A stretch of 64,000 nucleotides of DNA, taken from contig JBPYFJ010000029.1 of NCBI GenBank assembly GCA_051985675.1, forward strand, positions 31,301 to 95,300, given 5' to 3'. Positions 44,457 to 52,416 of the stretch are shown here, one piece after another; positions within the stretch are counted from its first letter, which is position 1, and each line of letters begins with the position of its first letter. The notes beneath the pieces are model-generated. The model worked only from the letters and a program-made list of their open reading frames with translations. It was not told the DNA's origin and made no database searches. The position numbers and the translations under genes are program-made. Source of the stretch: JAFAXD01 sp051985675. Its GTDB lineage: Bacteria > Pseudomonadota > Alphaproteobacteria > Rhizobiales > Xanthobacteraceae.

Positions 44457-44472
44457 ATTTTAAGCTTCAAAT
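44457..44472. promoter_or_regulatory. near-palindrome ATTTTAAGCTTCAAAT upstream of the Dpp-like operon
   Basis: The two halves are inverted copies around AAGCTT with one mismatched base pair (14 of 16 positions symmetric). It lies 42-57 bp upstream of the binding-protein start. It shares the core TTNAAGCTTNAA with the palindrome upstream of iorA. A promoter probably overlaps it. Confidence 0.5.
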
Positions 44473-44514
44473 AATGGCATCGCCCTTGCAAGGCGAAGCG
44501 AACGGGAGAGCGCT

Positions 44515-46047
44515 ATGACATCCAAACTCGACCGCCGGCGAATGCTGCAACTGTTGGGCCTCGGCGCCGGGAGCGTGCCGTTGATCGGGCCGGTCTCATC
44601 CGCCCTGGCGGCCGGCGACACGGTCACGATCGGCTGGCCGAGCGATGTGCCGTCCTGGGATCCGAACCAGCGGTTCCAACCCGACGCGCAACCGATCTTC
44701 AAGCTCGTGTTCGACCAACCCGTCAATCAGGACCCGAAGCTCGCGTTCGTGCCCAACCTCGCCACCAAGTGGGAGCTCGCGCCCGACGCGCTGTCGATGA
44801 CGGTCGATCTGCGCGACGACGTGACGTTCCAGAATGGCGACAAGCTGACCGCGGATGATTTCCGCTACACGTTCTTCGAGCGCATCAAGGCCGGCCACAA
44901 GGTCGACACCGCGAATTCCTGGCGCAGGGTCATCGATATCGAGGTGCCGTCGCCGACCCGCGCCGTCATGAGATTTAAGGAGCCGGCACCGACCGCGCCG
45001 GTGTGGCTTGCTTTTCTCGGCAGCTTCGTGGTGCCGAAGAAATACATGGAGGCCGCGGGCGTCGAAGGCTTCGTCCAGAAGCCGATCGGCACCGGCCCCT
45101 ATAAACTTGTCGAATACCAGCTCAATTCCCGGATCGTGCTCGAGCGCAACGACGCCTATTGGGGGCCGAAGCCAAAGATCCGCCGGGTCATCTACGAGAT
45201 CATCAAGGACCCGTCGGCACGCGTCGCGGCGATCCAGTCGGGCCAGGTCGATCTCACCATCAACGTCCCGGTGCGCGAGGTCGATCGCCTCAGCCACGAG
45301 GCCGGGCTTAGCGCCGAGCTCAATCCGATCACCCGCGTGGTCCTGTTGCAGTGTCGCAATGACCTCGGCTTTGCCGACGACAATGTGCGGCTCGCCGCGC
45401 ATCACGCCATCGACAAGCAGGCACTCTCGAAGGCTTTCTATGGCGGGGCGGCCGTGCCGCTCGCCATGCCGGCGACGCCCGGCACACCGGGCTACGTTCC
45501 CGATTTCAAGTTCAGCTACGATCCGAAGCTGGCGGTGGAACTGCTGGCAAAGTCCGGGTTCTCGACCGACAAGCCGGCGCAGATCAAGTTCGCCACCACC
45601 AACGGTACGTTCCCGAGCGACTTCGACATCGCGCGCGCCATTCAGCAGATGTGGAAGAAAGTCGGTATCGACGCCGAGATCGAAACCATCGAATACGCAA
45701 AATATTTCGAGCTCAACCGCGGCTCCAAGCTGCCGGAAGCAACGCTCTACAGCTGGGACAACGCGACCGGCGACCCGGAAATGTTCGGCGGCTACCTGCT
45801 TAATCCCAAGATGCCGTTCTCGGCCTGGAAGGGCGCCGAGGTCGGCGAAAAGGTGGCCGAGCTGTTCAACATCCCGGACTACGCGAAGCGCATTGCGGCT
45901 TACCAGGAGGTCGTGCGCGCAGCGGTCGAGAAAGGCGCGACCATCCCGCTGCTGCAATCGGTGCAGAGCCTGGCGCGCAAGAAGGCGCTCTCGTACGTGA
46001 AATATGGAAACGGCTGGGTGCTTGCGAGCAGCATGGATTGGACCTGA
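44515..46047 (+). CDS. peptide/nickel-type ABC binding protein (SBP family 5)
   Basis: A 510-residue DppA/OppA-type periplasmic binding protein. The N-terminus KLDRRRMLQLLGLGAGSVPL is a twin-arginine-like signal with cleavage near SSALAAG. Family segments are PNLATKWELAPDALSMTVDL, FQNGDKLTADDFRYTFFERI and QKPIGTGPYKLVEYQLNSRI. The C-terminus ends VKYGNGWVLASSMDWT. The start follows GGGAG. It is the first gene of a complete transporter operon. The ligand could be a peptide or another oligomeric or aromatic compound; the fold does not tell. Confidence 0.92.
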   Translation: MTSKLDRRRMLQLLGLGAGSVPLIGPVSSALAAGDTVTIGWPSDVPSWDPNQRFQPDAQPIFKLVFDQPVNQDPKLAFVPNLATKWELAPDALSMTVDLRDDVTFQNGDKLTADDFRYTFFERIKAGHKVDTANSWRRVIDIEVPSPTRAVMRFKEPAPTAPVWLAFLGSFVVPKKYMEAAGVEGFVQKPIGTGPYKLVEYQLNSRIVLERNDAYWGPKPKIRRVIYEIIKDPSARVAAIQSGQVDLTINVPVREVDRLSHEAGLSAELNPITRVVLLQCRNDLGFADDNVRLAAHHAIDKQALSKAFYGGAAVPLAMPATPGTPGYVPDFKFSYDPKLAVELLAKSGFSTDKPAQIKFATTNGTFPSDFDIARAIQQMWKKVGIDAEIETIEYAKYFELNRGSKLPEATLYSWDNATGDPEMFGGYLLNPKMPFSAWKGAEVGEKVAELFNIPDYAKRIAAYQEVVRAAVEKGATIPLLQSVQSLARKKALSYVKYGNGWVLASSMDWT

Positions 46048-46109
46048 GGCGCGGACGGACTTTGTTCCGTTATCGCGCCGGCCCCGGTTCCAACCTCGTT
46101 GCGACGGAC

Positions 46110-46233
46110 CATGGATGCCTCTCCCTCGGATTCGGGCATCCATGATGGAATTGACGGAAAAACTTGCCATAAATCAATGGCCTGTCATGGATGCCCGGAA
46201 GCGGCCTGATTGGGCATCCATGGGGCATCCATG
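46110..46233. repeat. cluster of GGCATCCATG inverted repeats inside the transporter operon
   Basis: Two inverted pairs (46110-46119 with 46135-46144, and 46186-46196 with 46212-46222) plus a tandem extra copy at 46223-46233 share CATGGATGCC / GGCATCCATG. They sit between the binding protein and first permease, where an imperfect GC hairpin at about 46048-46080 also occurs. Such a structure may lower downstream expression relative to the binding protein. Confidence 0.75.
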
Positions 46234-46293
46234 GCGCAGGACGATAGTCTCACAGGGCACCGAGCCAACGCGTAAATCAAGAGGGGCGGGGGC

Positions 46294-47307
46294 ATGAACG
46301 CGATCCTGCTGCTGCTCGTGCGCCGCGCCCTGATCTCCGTCGTGATCCTGTTCTTCGTGGCGGCGCTCCTGTTCTGCGTGTTGCGGCTGTTGCCGGTCGA
46401 CCCGGCCGCGATGTCGCTGCCGCCGATGGCGACGATAGCCGAGGTCGAGGCCAAGCGGCGCGAGATGGGGCTCGACCTGCCGCTGCCGCAGCAGTTCCTG
46501 ATCTGGCTCGGGCAGGTGCTGCACGGCGACTTCGGAATCTCGATCCATTTCCGGCGCAGCGTCGCAAGTCTCGTCGCCTCGACGCTTCCCGCCACCGTCG
46601 AGCTCGCGGTGATCGCGATGGCGATTGCGACCGTGCTTGGGCTCGGCGGCGGACTGCTGCTGTTCCATGTGCGCGGCCGGCCCGCGGAGCCGGCGGTCGA
46701 CTTCGGCTCGATCGTGCTGCTATCGATTCCCGAATTCCTGTGGGGACTATTTTTCATTCTGCTGTTTGGCGTGGCGCTCGGCGTGCTGCCGTTCACCGGC
46801 CGGCTGTCGGCGGAATTCCAGCGTCCGCTGGTCACCGGCTTCCTGCTGCTCGACACGCTCCTGACCGGACGGCCGGACATGTTCTGGGATGCGCTCAAGC
46901 ACATGATCCTGCCGGCATTCGCGCTCGGCATCGCGTTTTCGCCGACCATCATGCGCGTGTTGCGCTCGAGCCTGATCGATGTCTACCACGAGGACTACAT
47001 CACCCAGGCGCGCCTGCGCGGCGTGTCGGAGCGCCGTGTGCTGGTGCGGCATGGGCTCAAAAACGCCATCCTGCCGACGCTCAGCCTGATGGGCGTGCAG
47101 TTCGGCATCCTGTTCGGCGGCACGCTGCTGGTCGAGGTGATCTACTCCTATCCGGGATTGGGCAACCTGATGGTCGACGCGGTCCGCAACGCCGACCTGC
47201 CGATCATCCAGGCCGTCGGGCTCACCTATTGCGTGGTCGTGCTGGTGATCAACACGGTGGTTGACGCGCTCTATCTCGTGCTCAACCCCAAACTGCGGAT
47301 TGCCTGA
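46294..47307 (+). CDS. DppB-like ABC permease
   Basis: A 337-residue inner-membrane permease of the oligopeptide/nickel class. The first helix ALISVVILFFVAALLFCVLR precedes the periplasmic region with LPLPQQFLIWLGQVLHGDFG. The EAA-type loop is MRVLRSSLIDVYHEDYITQA followed by RLRGVSERRVLVRHGLKNAI. The C-terminal helices carry VEVIYSYPGLGNLMVDAV. It starts after AGAGGGGCGGGGG and is followed 3 bp later by the second permease. Confidence 0.93.
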   Translation: MNAILLLLVRRALISVVILFFVAALLFCVLRLLPVDPAAMSLPPMATIAEVEAKRREMGLDLPLPQQFLIWLGQVLHGDFGISIHFRRSVASLVASTLPATVELAVIAMAIATVLGLGGGLLLFHVRGRPAEPAVDFGSIVLLSIPEFLWGLFFILLFGVALGVLPFTGRLSAEFQRPLVTGFLLLDTLLTGRPDMFWDALKHMILPAFALGIAFSPTIMRVLRSSLIDVYHEDYITQARLRGVSERRVLVRHGLKNAILPTLSLMGVQFGILFGGTLLVEVIYSYPGLGNLMVDAVRNADLPIIQAVGLTYCVVVLVINTVVDALYLVLNPKLRIA

Positions 47308-47310
47308 GCG

Positions 47311-48162
47311 ATGTGGCTGCCGACCTGGATGCGCTCCGCGCGTGTGCTGATCGGGTTGGCGATCGTGCTTCTGATCGGGCTCGCGGCGGTGTTCGCGCCG
47401 CTGCTCGCCCCGCATGATCCCAACGAACAGAACCTGATCGCGACCCTGTTGCCGCCGGCATGGCTGCCGGGCGGCGAGGCGGAGTTTCCGTTCGGCACCG
47501 ACAGCCTCGGCCGCTGCGTACTGTCGCGGCTGATCTACGGCGCGCGCGTCGCCATGACGGTCGCAGTGGTGGCGTCGTTCGGCGCCATGCTGCTCGGCGG
47601 CGTGCTCGCGCACGTCGCCGGTTATTTCGGGGGCAAGGTCGACTGGCTGATCGGCCGCGTCGTCGACGTGTGGATGTCGTTTCCCCCGGTGATCCTCTCG
47701 CTCATTCTCATGGTCGGGCTCGGGACCGGGCTGCGCAACGTCATCCTCGCGATCGTGCTCGTAGACTGGACGCGCTTCTGCCGCGTGCTGCGCAGCGAGG
47801 TGCTGGTGGTCCGTCGCCGCGATTATGTGACCGCCGCCCGCCTCGTGGGGTTCTCGCACTGGCGCACCATCACCCGCGAGGTTCTGCCGGCGACCGTTCC
47901 GCTGCTGATTACGCTCGTAAGCCTCGAAATGGGCATCGCCGTGATCGTCGAGGCGATCTTGTCGTTCGTCGGCATGAGCGTGAGCGCCGATACGCCCGCC
48001 TGGGGCCAGATGATCGCGGACGCGCGGCAGTATGTTTATCAGTCGTCCTGGAACCTGATCTTTCCGATCCTGGCGATTTTCATCACGGTATTCGGCTTCA
48101 ATCTTCTGGGTGACGGCCTGCGCCGCACCCTCGACGTGCGGCTGACAGCGGTGCGCACATGA
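47311..48162 (+). CDS. DppC-like ABC permease
   Basis: A 283-residue permease of the DppC class. Features are GTDSLGRCVLSRLIYGARVA near residue 62, the EAA loop LRSEVLVVRRRDYVTAARLV, TREVLPATVPLLITLVSLEM and DTPAWGQMIADARQYVYQSS near the C-terminus. It pairs with the DppB-like protein 3 bp upstream and its stop overlaps the ATPase start as ATGA, so translation is probably coupled. Confidence 0.93.
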   Translation: MWLPTWMRSARVLIGLAIVLLIGLAAVFAPLLAPHDPNEQNLIATLLPPAWLPGGEAEFPFGTDSLGRCVLSRLIYGARVAMTVAVVASFGAMLLGGVLAHVAGYFGGKVDWLIGRVVDVWMSFPPVILSLILMVGLGTGLRNVILAIVLVDWTRFCRVLRSEVLVVRRRDYVTAARLVGFSHWRTITREVLPATVPLLITLVSLEMGIAVIVEAILSFVGMSVSADTPAWGQMIADARQYVYQSSWNLIFPILAIFITVFGFNLLGDGLRRTLDVRLTAVRT

Positions 48163-50000
48163 GCGTCCTCGTCGCCAACGAGCTCATGGTGTCGGCGAAG
48201 CTCGGCGGCGACCTCGTGCCGGTGCTGCGCGATTTCAGCCTGACGCTCGAGCCGGGGCGTGTGGTCGGGCTTGTCGGCGAGTCGGGGGCGGGCAAGTCCA
48301 TGGTCGGCCGCACCATAGCGCAGATGCTTCCGCCGGGGTTCGCCGTCACCGGCGGGCGTCTGCTGTTCGGCGGCCGCGATCTCGTCCGCATGCCGCCGGA
48401 CAAGCGGCGCGCGTTGCTCGGTCGCGAGATTGCCTTCATTCCGCAGGAGCCGCTTTCCGCCCTCAATCCGGTGCTCACCATCGGCCAGCAGCTCGACGAG
48501 CACCTGCGCCGGCTCGGGCTCGCCGCTCCCAGAGAGCGACGGGCGCGCGCGCTCGACCTGTTGGAGACCGTGCATCTGCCGCGCGGCGCCAGCTTGCTGC
48601 GCCAATACCCGCACCAGATTTCGGGCGGCATGTGCCAGCGCGTTCTCATTGCGATAGCGTTCGCCAGCCGCCCACGGCTCGTCATCGCCGACGAACCGAC
48701 GACCGCGCTCGACGTCACCATCCAGGCACGCATCGTGCGGTTGATCGCCGAAATGCAGGAGCGCGACGGCACCGCGGTGCTGTTCATCACCCACGATCTG
48801 CGGCTCGCTGGACAGATTTGCGACCAGATTCTGGTGCTCTATGCTGGCCGCCCAGCCGAGTACGGTCCCGCGCGTGCGGTGCTGGCGGCGCCCGCGCATC
48901 CCTACAGCCGCTGCCTGCAGCTCGCCAATCCGCCGATGAGCGGAGCGCGGCGCGCGCTTGCGTCACTGCCTGAGCGGATGCCCGGGCTTGCCGCCTACAA
49001 GGACATCACTGGTTGCGCATTCGCGCCGCGCTGTCCGAACGCCGTGCCCGACTGCACGCGCGGCGCGCCGCCGTTTGTCGACGTCGCGCCGGGCCACACC
49101 GCCGCCTGCATCCGCACCGCCGCAACGCAAACGATTGCGGCGCCGGCGCTCGCCGCCGCGGCCGAAACCGCCGCGGGCGCGCCGGTGCTCGAGGTCTCCG
49201 CACTGTGCAAGAATTTTCTGGTCGGCGGGATGTTCAGCCGGTCAACCTTTGCGGCGGTGCGCGACGTTAGCTTTGTGCTCGGCGCCAATGAGTTTCTTGG
49301 CGTCGTTGGCGAAAGCGGCAGCGGCAAGACCACGCTCGCGCGTCTGCTGGTCGGGCTCGAGCAGCCTTCCGGCGGTACCATCAAGCTCACCGGCCAGGAG
49401 GTCGTGCACAATCTCGTGGCCGGCCAGAGCGCGCACGATGCGCAGCTGATCTTTCAGGACCCGCAGTCGGCGCTCAACCCACGCCGGCGCGTCGGCGGGA
49501 TCGTCACCCAGTCGCTGGAAGCGACGGGCATCGCGAGCCGCGAGGAGCGCCTCGCGCGCGCTCGCAGCCTGCTGGCCGAGATCGGCCTGCCGCCTGAGAC
49601 GGTGACGCGGTTTCCCTCGCAGCTGTCCGGCGGCCAGCGTCAGCGGGTCAACATCGCGCGCGCACTCTGCGCCACGCCCAAGATCCTGATCGCCGATGAG
49701 ATTGTGTCGGGGCTCGACGTCTCGGTGCAGGCGCAGCTGTTGAATTTGCTGATCGGGCTGCGCAAGCAGCGCGCGTTTTCAATGGTGTTCATCTCGCACG
49801 ATCTCTCGGTCGTGCGTTATCTGTGCGACCGGGTACTGGTGATGTTTCGCGGCGAAGTCGTCGAGGCCGGACCGACCGAGCGGCTGTTCGCCGCGCCCGC
49901 CCACCCTTACACCCGCGCGCTCCTCTCGGCGGTGCCGCCGGACGATCCGGCAGGCGCGTGGACGCCGGCGCGGTTTGAGCCCGACGGGGCGCGGCTCTAA
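48159..50000 (+). CDS. fused DppD-DppF-like ABC ATPase
   Basis: A 613-residue protein with two full ABC ATPase domains. Domain 1 (about 1-270) has GESGAGKSM, QEPLSALNPVLTIGQQL, ISGGMCQRVLIAIAFASRP and VIADEPTTALDVTIQA. The oligopeptide-transporter C-terminal motif with cysteines is GCAFAPRCPNAVPDCTRGAP. Domain 2 (about 340-613) has GESGSGKTT, QDPQSALNPRRRVGGIVTQS and LSGGQRQRVNIARAL. It powers the preceding permeases. Its stop overlaps the stop of the opposite-strand ligase by 4 bp (49997-50000). Confidence 0.93.
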   Translation: MSVLVANELMVSAKLGGDLVPVLRDFSLTLEPGRVVGLVGESGAGKSMVGRTIAQMLPPGFAVTGGRLLFGGRDLVRMPPDKRRALLGREIAFIPQEPLSALNPVLTIGQQLDEHLRRLGLAAPRERRARALDLLETVHLPRGASLLRQYPHQISGGMCQRVLIAIAFASRPRLVIADEPTTALDVTIQARIVRLIAEMQERDGTAVLFITHDLRLAGQICDQILVLYAGRPAEYGPARAVLAAPAHPYSRCLQLANPPMSGARRALASLPERMPGLAAYKDITGCAFAPRCPNAVPDCTRGAPPFVDVAPGHTAACIRTAATQTIAAPALAAAAETAAGAPVLEVSALCKNFLVGGMFSRSTFAAVRDVSFVLGANEFLGVVGESGSGKTTLARLLVGLEQPSGGTIKLTGQEVVHNLVAGQSAHDAQLIFQDPQSALNPRRRVGGIVTQSLEATGIASREERLARARSLLAEIGLPPETVTRFPSQLSGGQRQRVNIARALCATPKILIADEIVSGLDVSVQAQLLNLLIGLRKQRAFSMVFISHDLSVVRYLCDRVLVMFRGEVVEAGPTERLFAAPAHPYTRALLSAVPPDDPAGAWTPARFEPDGARL

Positions 50001-51616
50001 CGCGTTACCGCCGCGGATCGTGCAAGAAAGCGCTGCACCAGCTCGGGCTTCACGATTTTGCGGGTCGGGGTCATCGGCATCTCGGAGACAATCTCGAGCT
50101 GCTCGGGCCAGGTGAACTTGGCGAATTTCTTCTCCGCCAGAAAATTCTTGAGCGCGTCGAAGTCGAAGCGGGCGTTTGGGTGCAGGATCACAAAGCAGGC
50201 CGCGCGCTCGCCCAGAATGTCATCCGGCACCGGCGCGATCGCCACTTGCGCCACCGCCGGATGTGTGGCGATCGCGGCCTCGAGCTCGCTCGGATTGAAT
50301 TTGATGCCGCCGCGGTTGATCAGCTCCTTGATGCGACCGTTGAGCTTGACGTTACCGGCCGCATCCATGGAGGCGAGATCGCCGGTGCGAAACCAGTCAT
50401 CGCGGGTGAAACTCGCCGCGGTTGCGTCGGCATTCTTGACGTACCCGGAGAACAGGGAGCACCCGCGCACCTGCAACTCGCCGGTCTCGCTGGGCGCGAG
50501 GATCTGGCCGCTGTCGGGGTCGGCGACCCGCAACTGCGTTCCCGGCGTGGCACGGCCGATGGTGCCAAAGCGAACGTCGGAGCTGTCGGTGATCCGGCTG
50601 CAGGCGCCGAACTGCAGCTCGGTCATGCCCCAGGCCTGCTGCACCCTGCCGTTCGGCAGCATGGCTTCGAACGCCTGCGAGAGCGGGATCGGAACGTTCG
50701 TTCCCGACAGGACGGCGAAGCGGATGCTCGAAAGGTCGACGCCGTCGAACAGGCACTGCTGCATGCAGGCCGCGATGTGGGCGGGGCCGGCGATCAACAC
50801 GGTCGGCTTCATGGCGACCAGTGCCGCAATGAAGTCCGGCGGCGTGAACATTGGAACGAGACATGCGGTGGCCCCGACCGAGTAGCCGAGCTCGAGCGCG
50901 TAAAGCCCATAGAGGTGGGTAAAGGGCGCGAGGCAGAGCACATGGTCATCGGGACGGAAACCGAATTCCTGCGCGCACATGCGCGCATTGCTCAGGAAAT
51001 GGTTGTAGGTGACCGACACTGCCTTGGGAGCCGAGGTTGTGCCGGACGTGTAGAGCTGCAGGAACGGATCGGTGGCACGGGCAGGGTGCGGCGGTACCGG
51101 GTTCGCGGCTCCGGCCGCGGTGAGGTCGCCGTAGTTTTGCGTATCTGGAACCTGCCGGCCGAGCGCGATCACGGCGACGCCGGGGAGCTTGAGCGCGGCA
51201 ATCTCCGCGGCCGGCGAGCGTCCTCGCAGCTCGCCGAGCGCGATCACAGCCTTGGCGCCGCTGTGGCGGAGCATGTGCTCGACCTCGCGCATGCCATACG
51301 GCATGTGAATGGTCTGCATGATCGCGCCGCGCGCATTGATGGCGAACCATGCGATCAGGAATTCGGGAATGTTGGGCAGGTGCACCGCGACGACGTCGCC
51401 GGGCGCAATCCCGACCCGGGACAGGCCGGAGGCGAACGCGGCAACGCGCGCCGTGAGATCCGCGTAGCTGATCGACTGGCCGGCAGTCAGCACCGCGGGA
51501 TGCTCGCCGCGGCTCGCGGCGCAGCGCTCCAGCCAGCCGCCCAGCGTTTCGTCACGCCACCAGCCTTGGGCGCGAAAATACGTCGGGTTGTAGCTGTCCG
51601 CTGTCGGCTCCGTCAT
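49997..51616 (-). CDS. acyl/aryl-CoA ligase (AMP-binding)
   Basis: A 539-residue AMP-forming ligase that activates a carboxylate to its CoA thioester. Motifs are the P-loop LYTSGTTSAPKAV, QAWGMTELQFG, WFRTGDLASMDAAGNVKLNG and the hinge GRIKELINRGGIKFNP. The catalytic Lys is in MTPTRKIVKPELV near the C-terminus. Its setting beside the salicylyl-CoA 5-hydroxylase-type gene suggests that it activates salicylate, 2-aminobenzoate or a related arylcarboxylate. It follows the MarR-like gene by 70 bp in the same direction. Confidence 0.9.
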   Translation of the reverse strand: MTEPTADSYNPTYFRAQGWWRDETLGGWLERCAASRGEHPAVLTAGQSISYADLTARVAAFASGLSRVGIAPGDVVAVHLPNIPEFLIAWFAINARGAIMQTIHMPYGMREVEHMLRHSGAKAVIALGELRGRSPAAEIAALKLPGVAVIALGRQVPDTQNYGDLTAAGAANPVPPHPARATDPFLQLYTSGTTSAPKAVSVTYNHFLSNARMCAQEFGFRPDDHVLCLAPFTHLYGLYALELGYSVGATACLVPMFTPPDFIAALVAMKPTVLIAGPAHIAACMQQCLFDGVDLSSIRFAVLSGTNVPIPLSQAFEAMLPNGRVQQAWGMTELQFGACSRITDSSDVRFGTIGRATPGTQLRVADPDSGQILAPSETGELQVRGCSLFSGYVKNADATAASFTRDDWFRTGDLASMDAAGNVKLNGRIKELINRGGIKFNPSELEAAIATHPAVAQVAIAPVPDDILGERAACFVILHPNARFDFDALKNFLAEKKFAKFTWPEQLEIVSEMPMTPTRKIVKPELVQRFLARSAAVTR

Positions 51617-51686
51617 CCCCGACCTGCCGCGGTGTGAATTACGGGATGTATTGCAACATGGCAGCCTCGCACCGACAAGAAGTTCG

Positions 51687-52235
51687 CTAGAACCGCCCGC
51701 TTAAAACCCGCGACACGTGGTCGTAGAGGCCTGTCAGGAGCGACATAGCTGCGGTTGCGGCGCGCAACTGGGCCTCGACATCCTTGAGGTTGGTGCTCGG
51801 GTTGATCAGGAGTTCGCGCCGGCGGCCGACCATTGCCTCGGTGAGCGCGCGCCCCGCCGCGGTCGGGCGGTAGCGGGTGTCGCGATTGGCGGTGCCCGGC
51901 ACCTTCTCGATCAAGCCGGCCGCGGCGAGCTTGCGCAGGCTGTACTGGATGTTGGAGATGTCGTCCCGATTGGTGAAGCGACTGAGATCGCTGACGCTGC
52001 GGGGCTTTGGCAGGTACATCAGCTGCTGCAGGATGACGTTCTCGTGTCCGGTCAGGTTGGCGGCCGTGCCTTCCGCCCCGAGGATGATGCCGGCGAACCG
52101 GTAGAACGCCTCGGACGCGCAGATCAGCGCCTGCTCGAACTCGAGGAACGTGCGCTCGCGCTCGCTGCGGCCCAGCGGCGGATCCGGGTATTTGGCCCGT
52201 TGACGGGGTTTGGCGGCGGCACTGCGGGCAGGCAT
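51687..52235 (-). CDS. winged-helix regulator, MarR-like
   Basis: A 182-residue regulator. A long N-terminal helix region (RERTFLEFEQALICASEAFY) precedes a winged helix: LTGHENVILQQLMYLPKPRS, LSRFTNRDDISNIQYSLRKL as the recognition region and AAGLIEKVPGTANRDTRYRP as the wing. A dimerisation helix closes the protein. It starts after AGAGGA and lies between the CoA ligase (70 bp downstream) and the divergent fusion enzyme. The intergenic inverted repeat at 52318-52352 is a likely operator. Ligands of such regulators are often the aryl-CoA or arylcarboxylate of the pathway. Confidence 0.87.
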   Translation of the reverse strand: MPARSAAAKPRQRAKYPDPPLGRSERERTFLEFEQALICASEAFYRFAGIILGAEGTAANLTGHENVILQQLMYLPKPRSVSDLSRFTNRDDISNIQYSLRKLAAAGLIEKVPGTANRDTRYRPTAAGRALTEAMVGRRRELLINPSTNLKDVEAQLRAATAAMSLLTGLYDHVSRVLSGRF

Positions 52236-52317
52236 GCGATTCCTCTCGGGTTACCGGCGAACCCCGTGGATAGCCTTTGGCCTGCCGACATTCAATCTCG
52301 CCTGGCATCTTGACTAG

Positions 52318-52352
52318 CGTAAAGTACGTTGCAAAATACAGCTTACTTTACG
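52318..52352. promoter_or_regulatory. inverted repeat CGTAAAGTA-N17-TACTTTACG in a divergent promoter region
   Basis: The two 9-bp arms (52318-52326 and 52344-52352) are perfect inverted copies, 26 bp centre to centre. They lie between the leftward regulator start (52235) and the rightward fusion-enzyme start (52417). A TTGACT at 52310-52315 with AAAATA 17 bases later could be a rightward promoter overlapping the left arm. A bound repressor would block both genes. Confidence 0.65.
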
Positions 52353-52416
52353 TTAACCCGGATGGGCGCCGGGCCGCAAGCGCCGGCGCCGTGGGGGCGA
52401 TCGGAAAGGCCGCATC

